From: Caballeronia sp. dw_276
Lineage (GTDB): Bacteria > Pseudomonadota > Gammaproteobacteria > Burkholderiales > Burkholderiaceae
NCBI RefSeq assembly: GCF_018449635.1
Contig: NZ_JAAVUV010000006.1
Coordinates: 248,001 to 312,000, forward strand
Length of the DNA stretch: 64,000 nt
Reading direction: 5' to 3'
Each line of letters opens with the position of its first letter. The stretch's first letter is position 1. Position numbers and translations under genes: made by a program. The notes beneath the pieces were generated by a model. It had not been told where the DNA came from, made no database searches, and saw only the letters and a program-made list of their open reading frames with translations. Shown here in pieces: positions 53,255 to 62,109 of the stretch.

Positions 53255-53817
53255 ACGATAGAGTGAGGACGATTCGGCTATACGGGCCGGCTGCAAAATT
53301 TGGACGCGTCCATCGACTTGCTGTCGGATCGACAGCTGAAGCAATTCGAGCCCTTTGTGTTGTTGTGCCCGGATTTGAGAAGTTCTTGATGTCGGCAAAA
53401 GACGCCGGTCTGACGTTCGCTGTTTTTGTCGGTCGACGGAATGTTGAAGAAAAGGAGCTCGCTCATCCAGTTGGCGACGACGACATCCGGATTGCACCGA
53501 TCCTCATTGGGAGCAAAAGCGGCGGACTCTTCTCAACGATACTGGGCGCTGCGTTGGTTGTTGCTGGCGTCGTGTTTGCCCAGCCCACTCTCATCGGTCT
53601 GGGCGTATCAATGGCACTTGGCGGTGTAGTCCAGATGTTGAGCCCTCAGCAAAGCGGCCTCGCCGGTGCAAGCGGGCCAGATAACGGCACGTCGTACTAC
53701 TTCAACGGACCTGTGAACAGCGCAGCTCAGGGCGAACCAGTACCGCTCGTGTATGGCCGCATGCGGGTCGGCTCGAAAGTAATTAGCTCAGGAATCTTCT
53801 CGGAAGATCAACAATAA
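53251..53817 (+). CDS. tail assembly protein, lambda gpI-like
   Basis: A 188-residue protein starting at GTG 53251, overlapping the K-like stop. The N-terminal ubiquitin-like part (RTIRLYGPAAKFGRVHRLAV) is followed by a hydrophobic Gly/Ala-rich segment (TILGAALVVAGVVFAQPTLI) and the conserved PVPLVYGRMRVGSKVIS end. Confidence 0.9.
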   Translation: MNDRVRTIRLYGPAAKFGRVHRLAVGSTAEAIRALCVVVPGFEKFLMSAKDAGLTFAVFVGRRNVEEKELAHPVGDDDIRIAPILIGSKSGGLFSTILGAALVVAGVVFAQPTLIGLGVSMALGGVVQMLSPQQSGLAGASGPDNGTSYYFNGPVNSAAQGEPVPLVYGRMRVGSKVISSGIFSEDQQ

Positions 53818-56800
53818 TGGCAGAAGACGCAGACAGCCTTCATTCAATCGCATATGCAAAGGTAATCGACCTGATTTCGGAAGGGCCGATTCAAGGGCTA
53901 GTGAATGGCCTTGCGTCGATCTATTTAGACGATACGCCGATCCAGAATTCGGATGGTTCAACTAATTTCACGGACTACACCGTCGATTCGCGACTGGGGA
54001 CCCGCGATCAGACATATATGTCCGGCTTCCCATCTGTCGAAAACGAGGAGGCGATTGGCGTCGCGTTGACATCCGATGCACCGTATGTCCACGCCGTACA
54101 AAACGTGCAACTTAGCGCGGTGCGGATCCGACTAGGTGTTCCCGCTCTGCAAAAATCTAACCCTGATAGCGGCGACATCACGGGCTACCGGATTGACTAC
54201 GGGATCGACGTCGCGGTAGATGGGGGAATGTACGCGCAGGTTTTGACCGGCGCGTTCGATGGAAAGACCACCTCACTTTATGAGCGCAGTATTCGCATCG
54301 AACTGCCGCCGGCCAAAACGGGCTGGTTGGTTCGGATCCGCAGACTCACCGCGAATGCTCATAGCTCGCTGATCGCCGACTCGGTTAATGTCGAGGCAGT
54401 CACTGAAATTATTGACCGCAAGCTGCGATATCCGAATAGCGCGCTGGTTGGCATATCGTTTAACGCGAAATCTTTCAGTTCCGTCCCAACACGTGCCTAC
54501 GACATTAAGGGTCTGCTTGTCTCGATCCCTTCGAACTACGATCCGGAATCACGTACCTATGCCGGAGCTTGGGACGGGACATTCAAGCAAGACAAAGCGT
54601 GGACTGATAACCCGGCTTTGATCTTTTACGATCTCGTCCTAAATCTGCGTTATGGCCTCGGTAAGCGCATCGATGCTTCGATGGTAGATAAGTGGGGGCT
54701 ATACGACATTGCGCGCTACTGCGATGTGATGGTGTCGGACGGAAAGGGCGGGCAAGAGCCCCGGTTCACGTGCAACGCCTGTATCCAGTCGCAAGCGGAC
54801 GCGTATAAGGTCCTTCAGGATCTGGCGAGCGTCTTTCGGGGTATCTCGTATTGGGGACCGGGAAGCGTCGTTGCGCGGTCTGATATGCCTGCCGACCCGG
54901 TGTATGTCTACACTGCGGCTAACCGTGGAGTCGATGGCCCGTTCACCTATGTCGGTTCCGCGCTGAAAACACGGTACACCGTTGCGCTTGTAAGCTGGAA
55001 CGATCCGGCAAATTCCTATAAGCAGGCGGTCGAATACGTTTCAGATGACGATGGGATCTCTCGGTATGGAGTAACGAAGGCGCAGATCACAGCCTTCGGC
55101 ACGACTTCGCAAGGGCAGGCTCACCGTCTTGGATTGTGGACGTTGCTCACAAGCAGGTACGAAACAAACACAGTTTCGTTCGCAGTCGGCTTGGACGGTA
55201 CGCTCTGCGCGCCTGGCCAGATCATTGCTGTTGCGGATCCGGACAAGGCGGGACGACGCATAGGCGGGCGGGTGCGAACCGTTGACGGCGCGCACGTTAC
55301 GCTCGACAAAGCGCCGGCGGCAGAGGCCGGCGATGTACTGACGGCAATTCTGCCCACCGGAATAGCGCAAGCACGCACCGTTCAGTCAATCGCGGGAGAC
55401 ACGATTACGCTCGCCACACAGTACGACTCCGCGCCGGTTTCGGGAGCCGTGTGGATGCTTGAAAGCGCTGACTTGGCGTCGCAATTATTTCGGGTGGTGA
55501 GCGTTCAAGAAAGCTCGGACAATGGGCAGATTTCATACACGGTTAATGCGACCCAGTACGAACCGGGAAAATACTCTGCGATCGATGACGGTGCGGCAAT
55601 TCAAGTGCGGCCGGTTACTGTCATTCCGCCTTCCGTGCAATCGCCCCCGTCAAACGTGCGACTCTCGACATACTCGGCCATTGACCAAGGCATTGCGCGC
55701 ACCACACTGGTAATTGCGTGGGACTCCGCGGACAAGGCCGTTTCGTACATTCCGGAGTGGCAGAAGGACAACGGCGAGTGGATTCCGATGAATGCCGTCG
55801 GCGGCCTTCAGGCTGAAGTGCATGGCATCTACCAAGGCGGCTATATCGCGCGCGTGCGTGCCGTAAATGCAATGGATGTGACGTCAATTCCTGCGTACAG
55901 CGTGCTTACGCCGCTCACGGGAAAAACCAGCCCGCCGCCTTCGGTAGCATCGCTCACAACCGTTTCGCAGATCTTCGGGATCGATGTCATCTGGACGTAT
56001 CCGGCCGATGGGTCGGCCGGTGACACGCAACGCACAGAGCTTTGGTATAGCCGAACGCCGGCACGTTCGGATGCTGTGAAGCAGTCCGACTATGCGTACC
56101 CGCAGGCCAAGGCCAGCATCATGGGGTTGTCCGCCGGGCAAGAATTTTTTTTCTGGGTTCGGCTTTTCGACACGTCTGGAAACATCGGCCCTTGGTATCC
56201 AGCCGGAGATCCAGGCGTGCAAGGTACGACCCTTACGAACGCCGACGGTGAGTACAACAGTTACTTTGCGGGAGTGATCGAGGAGTCTGCACTGGGGAAG
56301 TCGCTACTCGCAAAAATCGATGCGATCCCGGATCTTCAACAGGAGGTCACTGATACAAGTGCGGCTCTGACGCAGGAGACCCAGAATCGCGTCGATGGTG
56401 ACTCTGCGTTGGCCGAACGGCTCGACATTGTCAGCGCACAGGTATTGGTGCCTCCTCTCGCTGGGTCAACCGGGGACTATGCTGGATCGACGCAGGTGTA
56501 CGCCGGCGTGTGGTCGGAACAGAGCGCTCGCGCCGAAGCCGACCTCGCAATTGCAAAGAATGTCGATACTGTCACCGCGCAGATCACAAGCAGCAGCACG
56601 CAACTGATTGCCGCAGTGCAGACCGAAACGCAGGCGCGCGTCGATGCCGATAGCGCGGCAGCGCAGCAGATCACCACTGTTCAAACGAGTGTCGCGGACG
56701 TCACAAATAATAAATTGCCGGCCCTTTCGGCATCCGTCCAAACGAATGCGAGTGCATATGCCGACTTGAGCGGCAAGGTCAGCTCTGCGTACACGATCAA

Positions 56801-57218
56801 GACGTCAATCAGCGTCAACGGCCGTACATACATGTCGTCTATTGGTGTTGGGACGGACAACGCAAGTGGGATTATCGAATCGCAAATCCTATTGGCCGCA
56901 AACCGTGTTGCGATCATCGATCCAAATGGCAGCGCTGTTACTGCTCCATTCGTGGTGCAAGGCGGCCAGGTGTTCATTGCGCAAGCGCTGATCGGAACAG
57001 CGTGGATTGGAAGTGCGCAAATCGCCGATGTTATTCAAGCCACTGCGGTCGGCGCGAATGGACAGCCGCTTTGGATACTGAATAAGAACTCAGGGATAAC
57101 GTTCAATGGCGCCAACGCGGGAAGCGGATATGCGGTGAGTGACAATTCCGGCGGCCGAGCCTACGACAACAATGGGACACTTCGCGTTCGGTGGGGTGTT
57201 TGGCAACCGGGGACGTAG
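53817..57218 (+). CDS. central tail fibre / host specificity protein, lambda gpJ-like
   Basis: An 1133-residue trimeric tip protein that contacts the host receptor. The N-terminus has the strongly conserved VIDLISEGPIQGLVNGLASI and RTYAGAWDGTFKQDKAWTDN. Fibronectin-III-like domains follow at about 600-780, then a coiled coil with DUF1983-like ending (residues 840-1100). The last 100 residues form the variable receptor-binding part. It follows the I-like gene by one-base overlap. Confidence 0.95.
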   Translation: MAEDADSLHSIAYAKVIDLISEGPIQGLVNGLASIYLDDTPIQNSDGSTNFTDYTVDSRLGTRDQTYMSGFPSVENEEAIGVALTSDAPYVHAVQNVQLSAVRIRLGVPALQKSNPDSGDITGYRIDYGIDVAVDGGMYAQVLTGAFDGKTTSLYERSIRIELPPAKTGWLVRIRRLTANAHSSLIADSVNVEAVTEIIDRKLRYPNSALVGISFNAKSFSSVPTRAYDIKGLLVSIPSNYDPESRTYAGAWDGTFKQDKAWTDNPALIFYDLVLNLRYGLGKRIDASMVDKWGLYDIARYCDVMVSDGKGGQEPRFTCNACIQSQADAYKVLQDLASVFRGISYWGPGSVVARSDMPADPVYVYTAANRGVDGPFTYVGSALKTRYTVALVSWNDPANSYKQAVEYVSDDDGISRYGVTKAQITAFGTTSQGQAHRLGLWTLLTSRYETNTVSFAVGLDGTLCAPGQIIAVADPDKAGRRIGGRVRTVDGAHVTLDKAPAAEAGDVLTAILPTGIAQARTVQSIAGDTITLATQYDSAPVSGAVWMLESADLASQLFRVVSVQESSDNGQISYTVNATQYEPGKYSAIDDGAAIQVRPVTVIPPSVQSPPSNVRLSTYSAIDQGIARTTLVIAWDSADKAVSYIPEWQKDNGEWIPMNAVGGLQAEVHGIYQGGYIARVRAVNAMDVTSIPAYSVLTPLTGKTSPPPSVASLTTVSQIFGIDVIWTYPADGSAGDTQRTELWYSRTPARSDAVKQSDYAYPQAKASIMGLSAGQEFFFWVRLFDTSGNIGPWYPAGDPGVQGTTLTNADGEYNSYFAGVIEESALGKSLLAKIDAIPDLQQEVTDTSAALTQETQNRVDGDSALAERLDIVSAQVLVPPLAGSTGDYAGSTQVYAGVWSEQSARAEADLAIAKNVDTVTAQITSSSTQLIAAVQTETQARVDADSAAAQQITTVQTSVADVTNNKLPALSASVQTNASAYADLSGKVSSAYTIKTSISVNGRTYMSSIGVGTDNASGIIESQILLAANRVAIIDPNGSAVTAPFVVQGGQVFIAQALIGTAWIGSAQIADVIQATAVGANGQPLWILNKNSGITFNGANAGSGYAVSDNSGGRAYDNNGTLRVRWGVWQPGT

Positions 57219-57524
57219 ATGCCAGCAGGACTTCAAGTTTGGGACGCATCGGGTAACTTGATCGTCGATATCACATCGCGCCTTCCTCGTTTTGTGGGGT
57301 CTGCGCCAATCGGGCCCGACAACAACAGCGTGACCGACTCCAGGCTGTCTGGCGGCACTGTTTGGTTCGCGTTCCAACCATCCCAGATCTGGGGGTTTCA
57401 AAATATGGACGTCAGCCGTCCCATTTTCACGGTCTCGGCAAATACCATCAGTTGGACATACTCAGCAGGTGCGGGTAGTCACAATATCCACATCCAAGGT
57501 ACTTTGTTTTACGGGATCTATTGA
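57219..57524 (+). CDS. tail tip protein, short member of a duplicated domain
   Basis: A 101-residue protein starting MPAGLQVWDASGNLIVDITS and RLPRFVGS. This segment resembles GLQVFNAQGVLVADVTKPFP and RIVGS in the middle of the next protein, so both carry the same domain. It begins directly after the J-like stop and ends overlapping the next start (TGATG). Confidence 0.65.
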   Translation: MPAGLQVWDASGNLIVDITSRLPRFVGSAPIGPDNNSVTDSRLSGGTVWFAFQPSQIWGFQNMDVSRPIFTVSANTISWTYSAGAGSHNIHIQGTLFYGIY

Positions 57525-58282
57525 TGCCAGTCGGATTTCAGTGCTTCGCGCAAGATGGTTCAAATGTCGCGCAGATTGATAGCGATGTGGGACTCGGCAA
57601 TATCCAACTGCGACAAAAGATAACGCAGACGATGAGCTTCGCCGGGTTTCTGGTGTACACAATTGCAGACACCACTCGATACAGCTCACAGGGTAATCAG
57701 ACCACCTTCACGTTTGCGGCGACGAATCCATTCGTGGTGTTTGAATGCCCGGGCGGTTATTGCGTGCCAATGACTTGGACGAAGTCCGGTAGCAATTGGT
57801 CGGTTGTCGTCGTCGGAAGTGCTTCGGTTCCCGTCACTTGCTACGTGTTCGATCAGGTAAGCGCGATTCCGGGTGGTAGCAACTTTGGCTTGCAGGTTTT
57901 CAATGCCCAAGGCGTTCTCGTTGCCGATGTCACAAAGCCATTTCCGCGCATCGTGGGATCGAATCAAGGGAATCCGAAGTACGCGGTCGGATCAACCGGG
58001 TACACGACCGACAGTGGCACCTGGCCAGCAGCACAGGGATCGAAAGCTTATTCGGTCGCACAGCGTGTTGGCATCGCCTGTGTGCAACCTGGGTTCGGCA
58101 CCGGAGGAACATCGGGTGGTGCGAGCAATGCCGGTGTGGTGATGTCGACGTTCAACACGTCCGGCGGTACGGTGAGCCAACAAATGACGATGTTCGGCGA
58201 CACAAGTAACTTCAACAATTACACCGGCTTCAAGGAGGCGCTGAGCTGGTCGTATCTCGCAGTCGATATTTCTTTTCTCTAG
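57524..58282 (+). CDS. tail tip protein with two copies of the same domain type
   Basis: A 252-residue protein. Its start (MPVGFQCFAQDGSNVAQIDS) and its middle (NFGLQVFNAQGVLVADVTKP) are variants of the segment that starts the preceding protein. The C-terminal part is Gly/Ser/Thr-rich beta. Likely a fibre-tip accessory; no enzyme motif. Confidence 0.65.
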   Translation: MPVGFQCFAQDGSNVAQIDSDVGLGNIQLRQKITQTMSFAGFLVYTIADTTRYSSQGNQTTFTFAATNPFVVFECPGGYCVPMTWTKSGSNWSVVVVGSASVPVTCYVFDQVSAIPGGSNFGLQVFNAQGVLVADVTKPFPRIVGSNQGNPKYAVGSTGYTTDSGTWPAAQGSKAYSVAQRVGIACVQPGFGTGGTSGGASNAGVVMSTFNTSGGTVSQQMTMFGDTSNFNNYTGFKEALSWSYLAVDISFL

Positions 58283-58290
58283 GACGAAAA

Positions 58291-58605
58291 ATGCCCATAG
58301 CAGCCAATTACGAAACGCCGAGCACTGGCGCGTCGGCGACATATCACGTCGTGCAGCAAATCACGCTCGACTTTGTTTCACTAATAACGAATTCGACAGT
58401 CGCATCCTTTCTTTCAAAAGATGCTAAGGACTCGGGCAAGTTCCCAATGTACACGCAGCAGATCCCGGTCGATGGCTTGCCTCCGGCGGGACAGGATCCA
58501 TTGCTTTACGCGGAGGCTCGCATTATCGAACCGATGCCAGACGGGACGGCCGTTGTTCCTTATGCGAACCGCTATGCGTTCGCTGGCGGTGAGATAGTCG
58601 AATAA
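58291..58605 (+). CDS. small tail-associated protein
   Basis: A 104-residue protein (YHVVQQITLDFVSLITNSTV near the start). Not recognised. It is the last gene before a strong terminator and so probably ends the tail operon. Confidence 0.55.
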   Translation: MPIAANYETPSTGASATYHVVQQITLDFVSLITNSTVASFLSKDAKDSGKFPMYTQQIPVDGLPPAGQDPLLYAEARIIEPMPDGTAVVPYANRYAFAGGEIVE

Positions 58606-58626
58606 ATAAAACGTGCAAAGCACCAG

Positions 58627-58647
58627 CCGCCTGAGGGCGGTTTTTTT
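58627..58647 (+). terminator. terminator after the tail genes
   Basis: CCGCC and GGCGG form a short stem with a TGAG loop, followed by seven T. Confidence 0.85.
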
Positions 58648-58682
58648 ACGCCTGTTGGCGGGGCATGAAGACGAGGGCGGGA

Positions 58683-59012
58683 ATGCCACCAAAAGATGAG
58701 ATAGCTGAGGCCATCTTGGCAATCAAGGCTGATCTCGATCAGCGCCACGGTGAAAACATCACGCGCGCGCAGATCAACGAAAAACTTCTAAACGAGCTGA
58801 TAGGTCGCGTCGACGGTCTCTATCACGCATTCCCGGATGAAGACCCAAGTGGCCATCGTCGGTATCACGACGCCATCAGTGAGCGAATTGAAAAACGCGC
58901 CAAGCTTTACGACGCGATGCTTGAGGAGCTGACAAAAAAAGGCATGTGGGCGCTGATCTCATTTGTAGGGTTAGCCGTCATTTATTTTATTCGGGGAAAA
59001 ATTTTGCCATGA
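58683..59012 (+). CDS. small protein with C-terminal membrane helix (lysis region)
   Basis: A 109-residue protein: a long charged helical part and one hydrophobic helix at the end (MWALISFVGLAVIYFIRGKI). GAGGG lies five bases before ATG 58683; ATG 58665 has no such spacing. The layout resembles small phage membrane proteins near holins. It overlaps the holin-like gene (ATGA). Confidence 0.65.
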   Translation: MPPKDEIAEAILAIKADLDQRHGENITRAQINEKLLNELIGRVDGLYHAFPDEDPSGHRRYHDAISERIEKRAKLYDAMLEELTKKGMWALISFVGLAVIYFIRGKILP

Positions 59013-59245
59013 GCTTGGTTTCCTACTGGCGCTCGGCGCACAGGCGCAACAGCGTTCGCGCATTGATCTTGGGCACGGCAGTCCCGTTCATCGGAGGTGT
59101 GTGGGCAGCGCTGCCTGGCGCATTTGTTGACCGCCTGCCGATCTGGTTGATCTTCGCCGTGCCCTGCGTCATATCGGCAGTCGGCCTGGTCGGCGCATAC
59201 ACCTCACAACCCAGTCTAGAGAAAACTAATGTCGACACCAAATAA
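59009..59245 (+). CDS. holin-like protein
   Basis: A 78-residue protein with two hydrophobic helices (residues about 18-38 and 44-64, ALILGTAVPFIGGVWAAL and LPIWLIFAVPCVISAVGLVG). Size, basic N-terminus and place directly before the lysozyme indicate a holin. Confidence 0.75.
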   Translation: MSLVSYWRSAHRRNSVRALILGTAVPFIGGVWAALPGAFVDRLPIWLIFAVPCVISAVGLVGAYTSQPSLEKTNVDTK

Positions 59246-59723
59246 GCCGGCCGCAAAACGGACGATTCAGGCGACGGTCGGAGCGGCTTGCGCCGGCATC
59301 CTCATCACGTGTGTGCCGAAGTTCGAGGGCACGGTGTTGCGCGGCTATAAAGACCCAATCGGCATTGTGACGGCTTGCACTGGACACACCGCCACGGCAG
59401 TGCTCGGACGTCCCTACACGCCAGAGCAGTGCGCTGAATTCCTGAATGACGATCTCGTATCGCATGCCGACGGCGTTGATGCGTGCGTGAAGGTGCCGAT
59501 GACCTATTACCAACGCGCGGCGTTCATCTCGTTTGCTTTCAATGTCGGCACGGCGAAGTTCTGCGGCTCGACGATGGCACGGCAGGCAAATGCAGGCGAC
59601 ATGCCAGCTGCCTGCGCGCAGCTTAGCCGATGGATTTATGCAGGATCACCGCCGAAGGCGCTGCCGGGCCTCGTGACGCGTCGCGCCTACGAGCGCCAGC
59701 TTTGCGAAGGAAAGGTTCAATGA
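59229..59723 (+). CDS. endolysin, lysozyme family GH24 with signal-anchor
   Basis: A 164-residue muramidase. Glu in FEGTVLRGYKDPIG, Asp nine residues later and Thr six further (VTACTGHT) match the E-8-D-5-T triad of T4 lysozyme. Residues 11-28 are weakly hydrophobic (TIQATVGAACAGILITCV), fitting a signal-arrest-release anchor like that of phage 21. It overlaps the holin-like gene by 17 bases and Rz by four. Confidence 0.92.
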   Translation: MSTPNKPAAKRTIQATVGAACAGILITCVPKFEGTVLRGYKDPIGIVTACTGHTATAVLGRPYTPEQCAEFLNDDLVSHADGVDACVKVPMTYYQRAAFISFAFNVGTAKFCGSTMARQANAGDMPAACAQLSRWIYAGSPPKALPGLVTRRAYERQLCEGKVQ

Positions 59724-60262
59724 GTCCATACCTGATGACAGGCCTTGCTGCGGCGCTAGTCGGTGCTGCAATCGCTGGCGGCGGCGTTCACAAGCTTGAC
59801 GGTGTGTCGCTCGCTCACGAACAGGCTGACCACGCACGCGACAACGCGACGCATGCGGCTGCAATCGCGCAGATCAATGCTGATTCGGCAAAGTCACTTT
59901 CCGCTGCACTCGCCAAACAACAGGCTACCGAAGGACAGGTAGCGTCTATCGAAAAACAGTTCACAGATGAGGTCTCAAAACATGCGAAAGATTCTTTGGA
60001 TTATCGCGCTCAGCTCGTCGCTGGCACTCAACGCTTGCGCGTCCGGGTCACCGCCGCCGCCTGTAATCCTTCAGCCGCCAGCGGTGAAAGCGCCGCCCCC
60101 ACCAATGGCGCTGATGGTCCCGCCACCTTCGCAGACCTCTACGGCCCGACTGCAAGCGGCGTTTTCAAAGTAGCTGAAGATGATCAAAACGAGATCGACA
60201 AGTTGGCAAATTTGCAGCTGTACGTAAAGACGTTGCAGGATCAGGGATACATCGGGCAGTAG
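59720..60262 (+). CDS. Rz: inner-membrane spanin Rz
   Basis: A 180-residue protein with an N-terminal membrane helix (MTGLAAALVGAAIAGGGVH) and a long periplasmic coiled coil (about residues 35-100). It would join Rz1 to fuse the inner and outer membranes at lysis. The C-terminal quarter covers the Rz1 gene in another frame. Confidence 0.88.
   Translation: MSPYLMTGLAAALVGAAIAGGGVHKLDGVSLAHEQADHARDNATHAAAIAQINADSAKSLSAALAKQQATEGQVASIEKQFTDEVSKHAKDSLDYRAQLVAGTQRLRVRVTAAACNPSAASGESAAPTNGADGPATFADLYGPTASGVFKVAEDDQNEIDKLANLQLYVKTLQDQGYIGQ
59982..60173 (+). CDS. Rz1: outer-membrane spanin lipoprotein Rz1, nested inside Rz
   Basis: A 63-residue lipoprotein in the +1 frame inside Rz. MRKILWIIALSSSLALNACA has a signal peptide and the lipobox LNAC; the mature part is Pro-rich (SPPPPVILQPPAVKAPPPP), as typical for Rz1. 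Confidence 0.87.
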   Translation: MRKILWIIALSSSLALNACASGSPPPPVILQPPAVKAPPPPMALMVPPPSQTSTARLQAAFSK

Positions 60263-60270
60263 CGGAGGAC

Positions 60271-60301
60271 TTGCCGTTATCGGAGCCACCGATAACGGCA
60301 A
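60271..60301. terminator. 13-bp perfect stem between convergent genes
   Basis: TTGCCGTTATCGG and CCGATAACGGCAA pair perfectly around a five-base loop. It has no T run, but lies exactly between the Rz stop and the stop of the facing lipoprotein gene, so it probably ends both transcripts. Confidence 0.65.
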
Positions 60302-60305
60302 TTAG

Positions 60306-61088
60306 TTAGGAGCCGAGCTTTTCTTTCAGAGCTGGCGCGATGCGCGTGGCGATGGACGTGGTCCATGCGTTAAGGAGATATGCATCAGGAGTTCGGCAAT
60401 CATCACCGAGGTGGCCTTGTGTGAATGTGTTCGTCGCAACGCCGTTTTGATCAACTACCCAATTTGAGGGTAGTCCTCCAACAGGAAATGCGAGCGCCTG
60501 GGCCGTGGCTCCGGATATGGCCTGAATCAATCCATCTGCGGCACTATGGCCGGTCTGCGCGTCGCAGGTTGGTATCGGCAAAATGATGAAAACAAATTTG
60601 CCGGTTACACCGGCCCGGCGGATGAATGTGAACATGTCCTGTTGAAATGTCGCAAGCGCCGCCTGTTGCTTCGGATCGTCCATGGGCGTGACCATGTCGT
60701 CGAGCTCAAAGTTGACGACAAGCCAGCCGTTTTGATCGGTCTTGAATTGATCGTCGGTCGGCGGCAAGCCATTGTTTTCGCCCATGATCAGAGCGTGCAA
60801 CCCCGTGCCGTTCAACACCTGGGGTGTTACTGAAGCGGTTACGCCTTGAGCGGCCAGTGCGTCTGTCAATGTCTTGACCGTGGTTGCGGCTCCGTCTGAT
60901 GCCGCAGTGTCCGAAGTCGCGGGCGCGACAGCAATTTTCGCGACGGCCGCGCCGGCAGCAACGCTCGGAAGCGGATTCCCATAGAACGAAATATTTGCGA
61001 CTTTTGCGGCCGCCCCTGCGCCGCCGTCGCCGCCCCCGCAGGCAGCCATTGCGAAACATGCAAATAACGGAAGGAAGGTTCTTTTCAT
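60306..61088 (-). CDS. prophage-encoded lipoprotein, unknown function
   Basis: A 260-residue exported lipoprotein. The signal peptide MKRTFLPLFACFAMAACGGG ends in lipobox MAAC; a Gly/Ala-rich linker follows. The mature domain includes NGTGLHALIMGENNGLP and ends with a long helix; parts recall SGNH-type hydrolases, but no Gly-Asp-Ser block is visible. It reads against the lysis genes and has its own promoter, hence probably expressed in the lysogen (a moron). Confidence 0.7.
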   Translation of the reverse strand: MKRTFLPLFACFAMAACGGGDGGAGAAAKVANISFYGNPLPSVAAGAAVAKIAVAPATSDTAASDGAATTVKTLTDALAAQGVTASVTPQVLNGTGLHALIMGENNGLPPTDDQFKTDQNGWLVVNFELDDMVTPMDDPKQQAALATFQQDMFTFIRRAGVTGKFVFIILPIPTCDAQTGHSAADGLIQAISGATAQALAFPVGGLPSNWVVDQNGVATNTFTQGHLGDDCRTPDAYLLNAWTTSIATRIAPALKEKLGS

Positions 61089-61125
61089 ATTTTTGCCCCG
61101 GCAAGTTTTTGTAATTGAGTGCCGA

Positions 61126-61154
61126 AGTTAACATCAGTTTATTGCCCGACGCAA
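61126..61154 (-). promoter_or_regulatory. candidate promoter of the lipoprotein gene
   Basis: On the minus strand TTGCGT (61149-61154) and TTAACT (61126-61131) are 17 bases apart, 38 bases before the start codon. Confidence 0.5.
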
Positions 61155-61187
61155 TCTTGAAATTCTTTTTTGATCATTTAAAACGAG

Positions 61188-61215
61188 AAGAGCCCACGTT
61201 CGCGGGCTCTTTTTT
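61188..61215. terminator. terminator downstream of the 61236-61760 gene
   Basis: GAGCCC and GGGCTC pair over an eight-base loop with a T run on the plus strand and a weaker one on the minus strand. It separates the two leftward accessory genes. Confidence 0.75.
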
Positions 61216-61235
61216 CGCATTAAGCGGCGTGCGGA

Positions 61236-61760
61236 CTACGGCGCGAGATCTTGCAGGACCTTTGCAAATGAATCGTACGACTTAAGGAGAGGTTTGGAAT
61301 TCGTGCTACCGGATTGTTCAACTTGAAAAGTCAATTGCAAAGGAGGCCCCTCAAGGGTTTTAGTTGCCTCCTGGATAGAGCTCTGCAAGTCTTTGACGGG
61401 GTCTGGAGCGCCGGTGCGAATGACGACTTTCGGCCCGGAATAACCCGCGCGACGAAGGAAAACAGGTGTCAGTTTATGGCCCTGACCAACTTGACCAGTT
61501 TGGAACACCGCGAATGCAGCGCTCTTTGGCGTAGTGTCCGTATTGAGGACATACTGCAAACTTTGGTATTTTGCAACGATGGGGTTCGGCAACGCACCTG
61601 ATAGAGTGAAACCCGCCTTTGTAAAATGCTCGTGGAATTGGTGAACCGCTGCTTTGACCGCTGCGACAATTAACTCTTCGTTTTGCATTTTGATTTTGTC
61701 GATCAGCGGCTGAAGTTCGCCTTTGAGATTTTCAAGTTGTATTTGTTGTGCAAGCGTCAT
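61236..61760 (-). CDS. accessory protein of unknown function
   Basis: A 174-residue soluble protein with a helical N-terminal half (LKGELQPLIDKIKMQNEELI, VAAVKAAVHQFHEHF) and a mixed C-terminal half. No signal peptide or motif recognised. It stands between two leftward accessory genes and has its own terminator. Confidence 0.6.
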   Translation of the reverse strand: MTLAQQIQLENLKGELQPLIDKIKMQNEELIVAAVKAAVHQFHEHFTKAGFTLSGALPNPIVAKYQSLQYVLNTDTTPKSAAFAVFQTGQVGQGHKLTPVFLRRAGYSGPKVVIRTGAPDPVKDLQSSIQEATKTLEGPPLQLTFQVEQSGSTNSKPLLKSYDSFAKVLQDLAP

Positions 61761-61851
61761 GTTGATTCAAGGTGTGGGTTAAAACGTAAATGATACCTAA
61801 ACCCGTCGGCCGCCGCGAGTTACACGAAATTAATGCAACTGCACCTGAATA

Positions 61852-62076
61852 TCACCAACTTTTGTATCGATGCCACGCGTTCGATTGATGGATTTGAATA
61901 TCGTCATCCGCTCCAGTGGCTCGTACCCAAAAGGCACATCCTTTTTCCGGGCCTGGGTTGATCGAAACGTCGAGGCCACGCACGCAGACCGTGTTGCTTC
62001 CTGAGCCATCTAGTCCGGCATAGTGCTCGCATTCCCGGCAAAGGCGATTATTTCCATAAGGCTGGAAGTGTCTCGT
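61852..62076 (-). CDS. small Cys-containing protein behind a LexA box, non-standard start
   Basis: The frame encodes RHFQPYGNNRLCRECEHYAG, then NTVCVRG and PEKGCAFW, a CxxC plus two further Cys that could bind zinc. Its composition is that of a real protein, but there is no ATG, GTG or TTG between the upstream in-frame TGA and the conserved part. ACG at 62076 is the best start candidate; loss of an ATG by one base change is equally likely. The last codons end in WHRYKSW. The LexA-like palindrome starts 13 bases upstream. Confidence 0.5.
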   Translation of the reverse strand, partial: TRHFQPYGNNRLCRECEHYAGLDGSGSNTVCVRGLDVSINPGPEKGCAFWVRATGADDDIQIHQSNAWHRYKSW

Positions 62077-62089
62077 CTTATCGGTTCAG

Positions 62090-62109
62090 TACTGTATGTA
62101 TAAACAGTA
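62090..62109. promoter_or_regulatory. LexA-type SOS box
   Basis: TACTGTATGTATAAACAGTA carries the CTGT-N8-ACAG core of proteobacterial LexA sites with one extra symmetrical pair on each side. It lies between the small leftward frame and attR. Confidence 0.75.

Noticed and set aside
62051-62066. TTCCATAAGGCTGGAA as a further repressor operator
   Set aside because: The half-sites are 8 bases apart instead of 6 and the centre does not fit the pattern.
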